Positions 1 through 7,233 of a DNA stretch of 60,319 nt are shown here, piece by piece. Under the pieces are notes generated by a model. It ran no database searches. It was given only the letters and a program-made list of their open reading frames with translations, and was not told the origin of the DNA. This DNA is from Pseudomonas sp. KK4 (GTDB taxonomy: Bacteria; Pseudomonadota; Gammaproteobacteria; Pseudomonadales; Pseudomonadaceae): NCBI RefSeq assembly GCF_001984065.1, contig NZ_LYVP01000028.1:1-60319 (forward strand). The letters run 5' to 3'. A program made the position numbers and the translations under genes. Position 1 is the stretch's first letter. Each line of letters opens with the position of its first letter.

Positions 1-62
1 GTGTGTCAGTCTGCGTAATTATTGACTGACACACCGCCTTCGCGAGCAAGCCCGCTCCCACA
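1..62. repeat. REP doublet, truncated by the window edge
   Basis: Bases 39-62 are the right arm of the REP family seen throughout this window (core CGCGAGCAAGCCCGC). Bases 1-10 and 25-34 (gtgtgtcagt and actgacacac) form the inner inverted repeat of such a doublet, so the left arm probably lies just outside the window. Confidence 0.8.
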
Positions 63-86
63 GGGGTCGTGTGCTGTTCAGACTAT

Positions 87-119
87 TTACGATTCAACAT
101 CACCGGCAACTGCGCCACC
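87..119 (-). repeat. Relic of a sco gene 3' end (direct repeat A)
   Basis: This 33-base stretch matches 1463-1495, the true end of the sco gene, at 30 of 33 positions. Read on the minus strand it still encodes the ending VAQLPVMLNR, but with different codons for the Leu and Asn, and it then stops. Homology ends abruptly at base 120. It marks the outer edge of the RHS insertion. Confidence 0.75.
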
Positions 120-215
120 GGTTAGATGCGACCCTAGCAGATCTGCTAGTAGACAAATTAGCGTTGTTAACCAAAACTGAATTTCCTGGATCAAAAGCCT
201 TCAGGAGTTCAGTTT

Positions 216-1301
216 ATGTCTAACCCTGATAATGATGATGTCCAATGTCGGTATCACTACGATCCGTTAGACCGAATGATCGGCACGACACCTTCGAGGA
301 GTGGCGGAGTTCAGCGGTTCTATAATAAGAGTCGGTTGACCACGGAATTTCAAGGCGCGATGCGACGGTCAATTGTCCAACACAATGACCAACTTTTAGC
401 TCAGCAAACCAAACAGGACGATTCCGTCGAGATTTCGCTACTCGCGACAGATCAAATGCGCTCGTTATTGCAGTTGATCAAAGTCAGTCGTTCAGCCCCC
501 ATTAACTATTCGCCTTATGGATATCATCAGGCAGGAAGCCATTTATTAAGTTCACTGGGGTTTAACGGCGAATGGCGGGATCCAACGACAGAAAATTATT
601 TGCTAGGTAACGGATATCGAGCGTTTAGTCCGTTGTTGATGCAGTTTAATAATTCGGATAATTTAAGTCCATTCGGGAAAGGTGGATTAAATTCGTATGC
701 GTACTGTTTGGGAGATCCGGTTAATCGGGAGGATCCGACTGGCAAATTTTCTTGGTTGAGGGGGATTGACTCAATGTTGGGTATAATCGATAAGGGCACC
801 AGGAATTTTCTTAATTCTGCAAAAAAAGTTAATTTAAAAAGTACGAAAGGGACGCTTTCAGGTAGCAGGGCTAGTGGAAGAGCGACTCAAGATATTCTGG
901 AAAATAAGTTGTCAGCATTTATCAGAAGCGAATATAGAGAGTTTGATCAGTTTCAAAATGAAATGAATAAAAGCCTAGCTAAAACTATTTCCTCGCAAAA
1001 AGATTTAAATTCGCTTGTAAAAAATTATAATTACAAATTCGTGTTTACCGATGAGCGCCAGCTAGTTGTCGGAGGTTCTCCCGGCACGAAGCATTATCAC
1101 TATCTGAGTCATCCGGTGTTGAGCCAGTATTCAAAAAGCCAAAGAATCGTTAGTGCAGGTTACGTGACCAACCGCGGCAATAATGTTTTTGAGCTTGATC
1201 ACCGTACTGGTCATTATGGAGCCCCCTTTGAAACATTGCTTCCTGTGAGAGCCTATTTGCGGGGGCTGGGAGCGGAAATTACTTTGATACGTTTGTTTTA
1301 G
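216..1301 (+). CDS. Orphan RHS-core protein with a variable C-terminal domain, candidate polymorphic toxin
   Basis: This 361-residue protein belongs to the short stand-alone RHS proteins of Pseudomonas. The N-terminal part (about 10-110) resembles the end of RHS repeat proteins (YHYDPLDR). The RHS-associated core is at about 113-176 (GFNGEWRDPT, YLLGNGYR, SPFGKGGLNSYAYCLGDPVN, DPTG). Residues 177-361 are variable and not recognised; they end with ELDHRTGHY (326-334) and a Leu-rich tail. In this family the part after DPTG is normally the toxic or effector module, so a toxin role is inference. The start is supported by AGGAG ten bases upstream. The gene is much richer in A+T than its neighbours and no immunity gene follows before sco. 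It is flanked by two copies of the sco 3' end, which points to transfer. Confidence 0.85.
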   Translation: MSNPDNDDVQCRYHYDPLDRMIGTTPSRSGGVQRFYNKSRLTTEFQGAMRRSIVQHNDQLLAQQTKQDDSVEISLLATDQMRSLLQLIKVSRSAPINYSPYGYHQAGSHLLSSLGFNGEWRDPTTENYLLGNGYRAFSPLLMQFNNSDNLSPFGKGGLNSYAYCLGDPVNREDPTGKFSWLRGIDSMLGIIDKGTRNFLNSAKKVNLKSTKGTLSGSRASGRATQDILENKLSAFIRSEYREFDQFQNEMNKSLAKTISSQKDLNSLVKNYNYKFVFTDERQLVVGGSPGTKHYHYLSHPVLSQYSKSQRIVSAGYVTNRGNNVFELDHRTGHYGAPFETLLPVRAYLRGLGAEITLIRLF

Positions 1302-1458
1302 TTGATTTTTATATAAGCTAGCTTTCTTTAAGCAAAAACAAGGTTTGCAAAATATATAGAGAGGACCGAACACAGATTAATTGTCATCTTGCCACCTATT
1401 TTCTTTAGGGCTCATCATTCCAAGTCTTCCGTTCTATTAAGCCCCAAAGGTTGAGACC

Positions 1459-2094
1459 TCAGTTACGGTTAAGCATCACCGGCAACTGCGCCACCAACTT
1501 CACGTTATTCAACGGCGCCCGAATAAACCCGCGTTGCGTCCCGTCCGGGCCGATCACCGCGAGGTTGCCGCTGTGATCGACCGTGTAGTTGGGCTTGCTG
1601 GTATCGGCCGGGATGAACGGGATGCTCACGGCGTTGGCGACTTTCTGCAGCTCTTCCACCGACGTCGGCGTCAGGCCGATGAACTGTGGGTCGAAGTAAC
1701 CCAGGTACTGCTTGAGCTGCTTGGGCGTGTCGCGGTTAGGGTCGACGCTCACCAGGATGATCTGCAGTTTATCCACAGCCTCTTTGGGCAGTTCACTCTT
1801 GATCTGGCGCAGTTGCGCGAGGGTGGTCGGGCAGATGTCCGGGCAGAAGGTGTAGCCGAAGAACAGCAGGCTCCATTTGCCCTTGAGCTCGTTGACCTGC
1901 ACCGGTTTGCCGTCCTGATCGGTCATGCTCACGTCCGGCAGATTGCGGCTTTGCGGCAGCAGGATGATGCCGGCATCGATCAGCGCTGTCGGGTCGCCCT
2001 GGCCTTTGCCGGAGAGCACTTTATTGATGGTCAGGCCCAGGACCAGCGCGATCAGGGCGACAAGGATGAAGACGGTTTTCTGGGTTCGAGTCAT
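1459..2094 (-). CDS. sco1: SCO1/SenC family copper chaperone for cytochrome c oxidase
   Basis: This 211-residue membrane-anchored thioredoxin-fold protein delivers copper to the CuA site of cytochrome c oxidase subunit II. One transmembrane anchor lies at about 7-23. The copper motif CPDIC gives Cys84 and Cys88, and the third ligand is the His of VDHSG near 174. The start ATG overlaps the stop of ctaB by four bases (ATGA), so the two are translationally coupled, and this is the last gene of the cox assembly cluster. Longer frames upstream are overlap with ctaB. The RHS cassette abuts its 3' end, and the last 11 codons are duplicated beyond the cassette. Confidence 0.93.
   Translation of the reverse strand: MTRTQKTVFILVALIALVLGLTINKVLSGKGQGDPTALIDAGIILLPQSRNLPDVSMTDQDGKPVQVNELKGKWSLLFFGYTFCPDICPTTLAQLRQIKSELPKEAVDKLQIILVSVDPNRDTPKQLKQYLGYFDPQFIGLTPTSVEELQKVANAVSIPFIPADTSKPNYTVDHSGNLAVIGPDGTQRGFIRAPLNNVKLVAQLPVMLNRN
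1463..1495 (-). repeat. Direct repeat B: functional sco 3' end
   Basis: These bases are the last coding part of the sco gene and are repeated, with 3 differences, at 87-119. The two copies bracket the RHS gene. Confidence 0.75.
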
Positions 2095-2990
2095 AGGTTC
2101 AACAATAAGTAGTGGTCTACGAGCAGGGCGATAAACAGCAGGAACAAGTAGTAGATAGAGTACTTGAACGTATTGATCGCCGCGTGCGGCCGAGTGCCAC
2201 GGTACAGCACCACAGCCCATTGCAGGAACCGCGCGCCCAGGCCGATGGCGCAGATCAGGTAGAGCAGGCCGCTCATGTGGATCACGTAGGGCATCAGGCT
2301 CACGGCCAGCAGCGCCCCGGTATAAAGCAGGATATGCACCTTGGTGTAATGCTCGCCGTGGGTCACCGGCAGCATCGGGATGTCGGCCTTGGCGTATTCC
2401 TCTTTGCGATGGATCGCCAAGGCCCAGAAGTGCGGCGGGGTCCAGGCGAAGATGATCAGCACCAGCAACAGCGGTTCGGCGCTGACGTGGCCCGTGGCGG
2501 CGGTCCAGCCGAGCAGCGGCGGGGCAGCGCCGGCGAGGCCGCCGATGACGATGTTCTGCGGCGTCGCGCGCTTGAGAAACCCGGTGTAGACCACCGCATA
2601 GCCGAGCAGCGAAGCGAGGGTCAGCCACGCCGTCAGCGGGTTGGTGAATGCCAGCAGCAGGGCCTGGCCGAGCAGCGCCAGCACCAGGGCAAAGGTCAGC
2701 GCGGCGGCCGGTGAGACTCGCCCTTCGGCCAAGGGACGTTTATGGGTGCGGGCCATTACCGCGTCGATCCGCCGGTCCACCACATGATTGACCGCCGCCG
2801 CGCCGCCGGCACACAAGGCGATGCCCAGGTTGCCGAACACCAGCACCGTCCACGGCACCCCGGCGCGAGTCGCCAGGAACATCCCCACCAGCGAAGTGAT
2901 GAGCATCAGCACCACCACCTTGGGCTTGGTCAGTTCCAGGTAGTCGCGCCAGATCGCCTGGCTGGGACGTTCGCCGATCAGAATCGCCAT
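2091..2990 (-). CDS. cyoE: Protoheme IX farnesyltransferase (heme O synthase)
   Basis: This 299-residue polytopic membrane enzyme transfers a farnesyl group from farnesyl diphosphate to heme B, giving heme O, the precursor of the heme A used by the oxidase in this cluster. The UbiA-family allylic diphosphate motif N-x3-D-x3-D is visible as Asn68, Asp72 and Asp76 (NHVVDRRID). The gene overlaps ctaA by 13 bases upstream and sco by 4 bases downstream, so the three form a tight unit. It is also called ctaB. Length is normal for the family. Confidence 0.96.
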   Translation of the reverse strand: MAILIGERPSQAIWRDYLELTKPKVVVLMLITSLVGMFLATRAGVPWTVLVFGNLGIALCAGGAAAVNHVVDRRIDAVMARTHKRPLAEGRVSPAAALTFALVLALLGQALLLAFTNPLTAWLTLASLLGYAVVYTGFLKRATPQNIVIGGLAGAAPPLLGWTAATGHVSAEPLLLVLIIFAWTPPHFWALAIHRKEEYAKADIPMLPVTHGEHYTKVHILLYTGALLAVSLMPYVIHMSGLLYLICAIGLGARFLQWAVVLYRGTRPHAAINTFKYSIYYLFLLFIALLVDHYLLLNL

Positions 2991-4051
2991 GGCATCTCTC
3001 CTTTTATTGTTATGGGCCCGGCTGAATGTTTACGCGGGCTGAAGCGCCAGCGCGTCGGCTGTTTGACCCGGACCAGGCTGGTTCGCGCGTGATAGTTGAC
3101 CAGCACCATAGTCAGCAACAGTGCGGCGCCACCGGCGTTGTGCGCCACGGCCACCGGCAGCGGCAGGTGAAACAGCACGTTGCTGATGCCCAGGGTGATT
3201 TGCGCGGCGAGGGCCACCAGCACCAGGCCGGCGAGCCGGGTCATGCCGACCCCCTTCAGTTGCCAGGCCAGGCCGAGCAACACCAGCGTCACCAGCAGCG
3301 CGCCGATGCGATGGGTCAGGTGAATCGCGGTGCGCGCGTCACTGTCCAACTGCCCGCCGAGGTAGTTCGGGCCGATGTGTTGGGTCAGGTGAAAGCCGTT
3401 GGCGAAGTCGGCGGCGGGCAGCCATTGGCCGTGGCAGGTCGGGAAATCGATGCAGGCCACGGCGGCATAGTTGGAGCTGACCCAGCCGCCCAGGGCGATT
3501 TGCAGGATCACCAGCAGCAACCCGGCGGTCGCCCAATGCTGCAAGCGACGGGGCACGGTCAGTGCCGGCAGCACGCCGGACAGCCGCAATGTCAGCAGAA
3601 ACAACAGGCTCAACGTAGCAAAGCCACCGAGCAAATGCCCGGTCACCACCTGCGGCCAGAGCTTGAGCGTGACCGTCCACATGCCAAAGGCCGCCTGGGC
3701 GAACACCACCCCCAGCAGGAACAGCGGCAGCTTGACCGGTTGCCCGGGATGACGCCGATGCAGCCAGGCCCGCGCGGCCAACAGCGAAATCAGCACCGCC
3801 AGGGTGCCGGCGAAATACCGATGGATCATCTCGTTCCAGCCCTTGTGGGCCTCGACCGGGGTGTCCGGAAAATGCAATTCGGCATGGGCCAGTTGGGCTT
3901 CGCTTTTCGGCACGCTGATAAAGCCATAGCAGCCGGGCCAGTCGGGGCAGCCGAGGCCGGCGTGGGTCAGACGGGTATAGGCACCGAGCAACACCACAAT
4001 CAGTGCCAGCAGGGTGGCAAACAGCGCGAGGCGAAATCCAGGTTTGGCCAT
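2978..4051 (-). CDS. ctaA: Heme A synthase (COX15/CtaA)
   Basis: This 357-residue protein with about eight membrane segments oxidises heme O to heme A for the aa3-type oxidase. Conserved features include the N-terminal sequence TRLTHAGLGCPDWPGCYG with its Cys pair (about 27-42) and the His-containing segments around EMIHRYFA and HLTHRIGA. It lies between a small membrane protein gene and cyoE, overlapping cyoE by 13 bases. Length and order agree with Pseudomonas cox clusters. Confidence 0.95.
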   Translation of the reverse strand: MAKPGFRLALFATLLALIVVLLGAYTRLTHAGLGCPDWPGCYGFISVPKSEAQLAHAELHFPDTPVEAHKGWNEMIHRYFAGTLAVLISLLAARAWLHRRHPGQPVKLPLFLLGVVFAQAAFGMWTVTLKLWPQVVTGHLLGGFATLSLLFLLTLRLSGVLPALTVPRRLQHWATAGLLLVILQIALGGWVSSNYAAVACIDFPTCHGQWLPAADFANGFHLTQHIGPNYLGGQLDSDARTAIHLTHRIGALLVTLVLLGLAWQLKGVGMTRLAGLVLVALAAQITLGISNVLFHLPLPVAVAHNAGGAALLLTMVLVNYHARTSLVRVKQPTRWRFSPRKHSAGPITIKGEMPWRF

Positions 4052-4061
4052 GACGATGCCC

Positions 4062-4643
4062 TTATCCGATGTTCGACAGTTTCAACAGGTGCTGCATGTC
4101 CTTGAGCAGGTCCTTGCCGTTGACCGACGGGTCGTAGCGCAGCACCAGATTGCCGTGGGGATCGATGATCCACAGTTGCGGCGCCGCAGGGTCTGCAGCG
4201 GTTTTGCTGAAACTGCCGAGGTCCAGCGGGTAGCGCTGCAACTGCGGATATTCGCGGGTCAGTTTGGCGTCGTAATCGGCGCTCAGCGGCTGCGCCGTGG
4301 CGATGGCGTGACTGGCCCGGCCGGCCTCGCGGCCCAGGCCGATCTGGATCTGTCGCGCCAGGTAGACCAGTTGCTGACAGTCTGCGGCGCACGCTTTGGG
4401 CGCGGTCACCAGCAACTGCCAGCGTTGCTCGTCGGCCTGCACGCCGAGATCGGCGCGGGTCTGTCCGTTGCCGATCAGCTCGCCGTGATAGCTGCGACCG
4501 TCCGGTACCCAGAACTGCAATTTGTACATGCCGGTGGCGAGGATCATCGGGCCGATCACCCCCAGCAGGATCAGCAGCAGTTGAATGCGTCCCTTGCGCC
4601 GCGTCGCGGGTGTTTTGGCCTCAGACATGCTGGGTGGATTCAT
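4062..4643 (-). CDS. Membrane-anchored protein of the cox assembly cluster, function unknown
   Basis: This 193-residue protein has one N-terminal membrane segment (about 24-46) and a soluble, probably periplasmic, domain. The chosen ATG (MNPPSMSEA) has GGGAG just upstream and overlaps the end of SURF1 by 23 bases; an internal ATG six codons later is also possible. The soluble part has the SCO-like phrases PQLWIIDPHGNLVLRYDP and CAADCQQLVYLARQIQIG, so a redox or copper-related role in oxidase assembly is possible. This is inference. Homologues occupy the same slot between SURF1 and ctaA in other pseudomonads. Confidence 0.85.
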   Translation of the reverse strand: MNPPSMSEAKTPATRRKGRIQLLLILLGVIGPMILATGMYKLQFWVPDGRSYHGELIGNGQTRADLGVQADEQRWQLLVTAPKACAADCQQLVYLARQIQIGLGREAGRASHAIATAQPLSADYDAKLTREYPQLQRYPLDLGSFSKTAADPAAPQLWIIDPHGNLVLRYDPSVNGKDLLKDMQHLLKLSNIG

Positions 4644-5361
4644 GGCCGCTCCCATGGTGTTTCTCCTTTGCGTTGTGCCAGCCGAGGTAGAGATAGAGGC
4701 CGAGCAGGGCGAGCGACATGGCAAACCACTGCACGGCGTAGGCGATGTGTTTTTCCGGGCCCATGGCAACCACCGGCCAATAGGCCTGGTAGGTCGCGGT
4801 GCCCGGTTCTGCGCGTAATTCGTAGGCGAAGCCCTCGCGGTCCAGGGCGGTCCAGAGGGCGTTCGGGTCGATGGCCGTCAGCAGTTTTGGCCAGGTGCTG
4901 GTGCTGGGGTCGGCGTGCAACTGGAAGGCTGCGCCGGGGGACACATAGACCCAGGCGTCTATGTTCAGCACTTCGCTGGGCGTCGCGAATTGTGGCGGCG
5001 TGCGGCGATCCGGCCACGGCAACCAGCCGCGATTGACCAGCAGCCACAGCCCTGTCGCCTGATCCTCAAAGGGTTGCAGCAACTCGACGCCGACCTTGCC
5101 GCCGCGCTGACGGTTATCCAGCAACAGGCTGTGGGCGGCATCGAACCGACCTTTTAGATGGACCCGGCGAAAGGCTGGATCTGCCGTGTGCAGCAATTCG
5201 GTGCTGGCCATCGGCTCGGCGGCCCGGCGTTCGGCGTAGGTGTGCAGCAGCGCGTTTTTCTCCGCGCCTCGGCTCAACTGCCAGAACCCGAGGGACACCA
5301 GCAGCGGTAGCAAGAGTGCGACCACCAGCGTCGGTACAACGCCCGGCCGAAAGCGCTTCAT
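4621..5361 (-). CDS. SURF1 family cytochrome c oxidase assembly protein
   Basis: This 246-residue protein has a transmembrane helix at each end (about 10-27 and 215-233) and a periplasmic domain between them, which is the standard SURF1 layout. SURF1 proteins help insert heme A into subunit I. Visible family traits are GFWQLSRGAEK after the first helix, VNRGWLPWPDRR in the middle and AYAVQWFAMS at the second helix. It lies between a divergent small gene and the membrane-anchored unknown. Confidence 0.93.
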   Translation of the reverse strand: MKRFRPGVVPTLVVALLLPLLVSLGFWQLSRGAEKNALLHTYAERRAAEPMASTELLHTADPAFRRVHLKGRFDAAHSLLLDNRQRGGKVGVELLQPFEDQATGLWLLVNRGWLPWPDRRTPPQFATPSEVLNIDAWVYVSPGAAFQLHADPSTSTWPKLLTAIDPNALWTALDREGFAYELRAEPGTATYQAYWPVVAMGPEKHIAYAVQWFAMSLALLGLYLYLGWHNAKEKHHGSGHESTQHV

Positions 5362-5432
5362 GGCGCGGCCAGAAAGTCGGTCAGTGCGATAGCTATACTC
5401 AAGTGCATCGCTTGTCCCCCCGGAGTTCCACC

Positions 5433-5636
5433 ATGCTCAAAGCAGCCATCGTCCTGATGCTGATTGCCACGGTTGTCAGCCTGTTCAGCGGCCTGTTTTT
5501 TCTGGTCAAGGACGACAGCCGTTCAAACCGCGTCGTCATTGCCTTGAGTGTCCGTGTCGCCTTGGCCGCCGTGACCGTGGGCTTGATTGCCTGGGGTTTC
5601 TTCAGCGGCCAGTTGGTGTCGCATGCGCCCTGGTAA
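5433..5636 (+). CDS. Twin transmembrane protein, DUF2909 family
   Basis: This 67-residue protein has two membrane helices (about 3-23 and 35-58) joined by a short charged loop (KDDSRSNR). It matches the small DUF2909 proteins of cox clusters; function is unknown. The start ATG has CGGAG seven bases upstream. It is the only plus-strand gene in the cluster: head to head with SURF1 and tail to tail with coxC, whose stop lies 3 bases away. A longer frame starting at 5316 would run into SURF1 and is not preferred. Confidence 0.85.
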   Translation: MLKAAIVLMLIATVVSLFSGLFFLVKDDSRSNRVVIALSVRVALAAVTVGLIAWGFFSGQLVSHAPW

Positions 5637-5639
5637 GCG

Positions 5640-6527
5640 TTAGAGCACGTAGACGAAAACGAACAACCCGATCCACACCACGTCCACGAAGTGCCAATAC
5701 CAACTCGCTGCCTCGAAGCCGAATTGATGGTCGTTGTCGAAGTGCCCGCGCATGATCCGCATCAGCATCACGAACAGGATGATGGTGCCGATGGTCACGT
5801 GGGCCCCGTGGAACCCGGTGAGCATGAAAAACGTCGCGCCGTAGATACCCGAGCCCAGGGTCAGGCCCAGTTCGTGGTAGGCGTGCATGTACTCTTCGGC
5901 CTGAAAGCCGAGGAACGCGCAGCCCAGCAGCACGGTGATCGCCAGCCACAGTTTCAAGGCGCCGCGATGGCCCTTCTTCAAGGCGTGGTGAGCGATGGTC
6001 ACGGTGACGCTGGAGCTCACCAGCAGCACGGTGTTGAGCAGCGGCAGGCCCCAGGGGCTGATGACCTCCTTGGGCGGCGGGAACAGTTTCGAGTCCGGGT
6101 TGTTCAGCAACGGCCAGACGAATTCGAAGTTCGGCCAGAGCATGTGCGCGATGCCTTTCGGGCCTTCGCCACCGAGGGCCGGACCGGACACGTGGCGTAC
6201 GTAAAACAGCGCGCCGAAGAAGGCGATGAAGAACATCACCTCCGAGAAAATGAACCAGCTCATGCCCCAGCGGAACGAGCGATCCATCTGCGCGCTGTAG
6301 AGCCCGGCGCGACCTTCCTTGATCACGGTGCCGAACCAGCCGAACAGCATGTAGGCCAGCAACAGGCCACCGACGAAAAAGATCAGCGGGCCGTGGGATT
6401 CGGGCCGCGCCGCCTTCAGGTCGTTGAACCAGGTGGCCAGGCCGAACACCGTGACGAACATCCCGATCGTGGCGATGATCGGCCATTTGCTCTGGGCCGG
6501 GACGTAATAATGTTCATGAGTTGCCAT
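5640..6527 (-). CDS. coxC: Cytochrome c oxidase subunit III
   Basis: This 295-residue integral membrane subunit is a structural partner of subunits I and II of the aa3-type terminal oxidase. About seven helices are visible, with family phrases such as RWGMSWFIFSEVMFFIAFFG, HHALKKGHRG, FQAEEYMHAY and the C-terminal WYWHFVDVVWIGLF. The conserved Glu of the membrane (QAEEY) is present. It lies 25 bases after ctaG, so co-transcription is likely. Confidence 0.97.
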   Translation of the reverse strand: MATHEHYYVPAQSKWPIIATIGMFVTVFGLATWFNDLKAARPESHGPLIFFVGGLLLAYMLFGWFGTVIKEGRAGLYSAQMDRSFRWGMSWFIFSEVMFFIAFFGALFYVRHVSGPALGGEGPKGIAHMLWPNFEFVWPLLNNPDSKLFPPPKEVISPWGLPLLNTVLLVSSSVTVTIAHHALKKGHRGALKLWLAITVLLGCAFLGFQAEEYMHAYHELGLTLGSGIYGATFFMLTGFHGAHVTIGTIILFVMLMRIMRGHFDNDHQFGFEAASWYWHFVDVVWIGLFVFVYVL

Positions 6528-6552
6528 TTATTGTTCTCCTTATCGGGCACGC

Positions 6553-7104
6553 TCAACCGCCAGTGTTTACGGCTACCGGTGGATGTCGGGCGGTGATATC
6601 GAACAGCGTGTAGGACAGCGTCAGGTGCTTCACATCCTTGGGCATGTCCCGGTCGACAATGAAACGCACCGGCATTTCTATTCGTTCACCGGGCTGCAGC
6701 ACTTGCTGGGTAAAGCAGAAACATTCGGTCTTGTGGAAATACGCCGCCGCGGTGCTGGGCGCGATGCTCGGCACGGCCTGGGCACTCATCGGCCGGTCCG
6801 TGGGGTTGTGCGCCACGAAAATCATTTCGTTCACTGCTCCCGGATTGGCCGTCAGCTCGGCGCCCTTGGGGTAGAAATCCCAAGGCATGTCAGCGGTGTT
6901 GGTCGACAGAAACTGCACGCGCACCTGGCGCGAGGTGTCGACCGTCTGCTCGCCTTCGTACTGCCCGGCGGTCTTGCCGTTGATGCCGAACGCCTTGCAC
7001 ATCACGTCGTAGATCGGCACCAGGGCAAACCCGAAGACAAACATCGCCACCACCACCAGCAGCAGGCGGGTGACGAGTTTCTTCATTGAAATCGAGTCAG
7101 CCAT
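6553..7104 (-). CDS. ctaG: Cytochrome c oxidase assembly factor CtaG/Cox11
   Basis: This 183-residue copper chaperone inserts CuB into subunit I. A single N-terminal helix (about 11-31) anchors a periplasmic immunoglobulin-like domain carrying the copper motif CFCF at 128-131. The sequence RQVRVQFLSTN and the ending with a conserved proline-rich domain fit the Cox11 family. It lies between coxA and coxC as usual; a REP doublet fills the gap towards coxA. Confidence 0.96.
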   Translation of the reverse strand: MADSISMKKLVTRLLLVVVAMFVFGFALVPIYDVMCKAFGINGKTAGQYEGEQTVDTSRQVRVQFLSTNTADMPWDFYPKGAELTANPGAVNEMIFVAHNPTDRPMSAQAVPSIAPSTAAAYFHKTECFCFTQQVLQPGERIEMPVRFIVDRDMPKDVKHLTLSYTLFDITARHPPVAVNTGG

Positions 7105-7130
7105 GATTACTGCCCTCCACCGATTCCCCT

Positions 7131-7220
7131 TGTGGGAGCGGGCTTGCTCGCGAATGCATCCGGTCAGTCAACTTTTCCGTTGAATGATGAAGCGCTTTCG
7201 CGAGCAAGCCCGCTCCCACA
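7131..7220. repeat. REP doublet (REPIN)
   Basis: Inverted REP arms at 7131-7154 and 7197-7220 face each other across about 42 bases. It separates coxA from ctaG. Confidence 0.9.
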
Positions 7221-7233
7221 GGGAATGGCGTAT

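Noticed and set aside
1302..1458. Immunity gene for the RHS protein
   Set aside because: The gap has no open frame with a start and ribosome site long enough for a typical immunity protein.
7131..7220. Repeated intergenic sequences as a CRISPR array
   Set aside because: They are isolated inverted REP doublets scattered over the window, not regularly spaced direct repeats with unique spacers.
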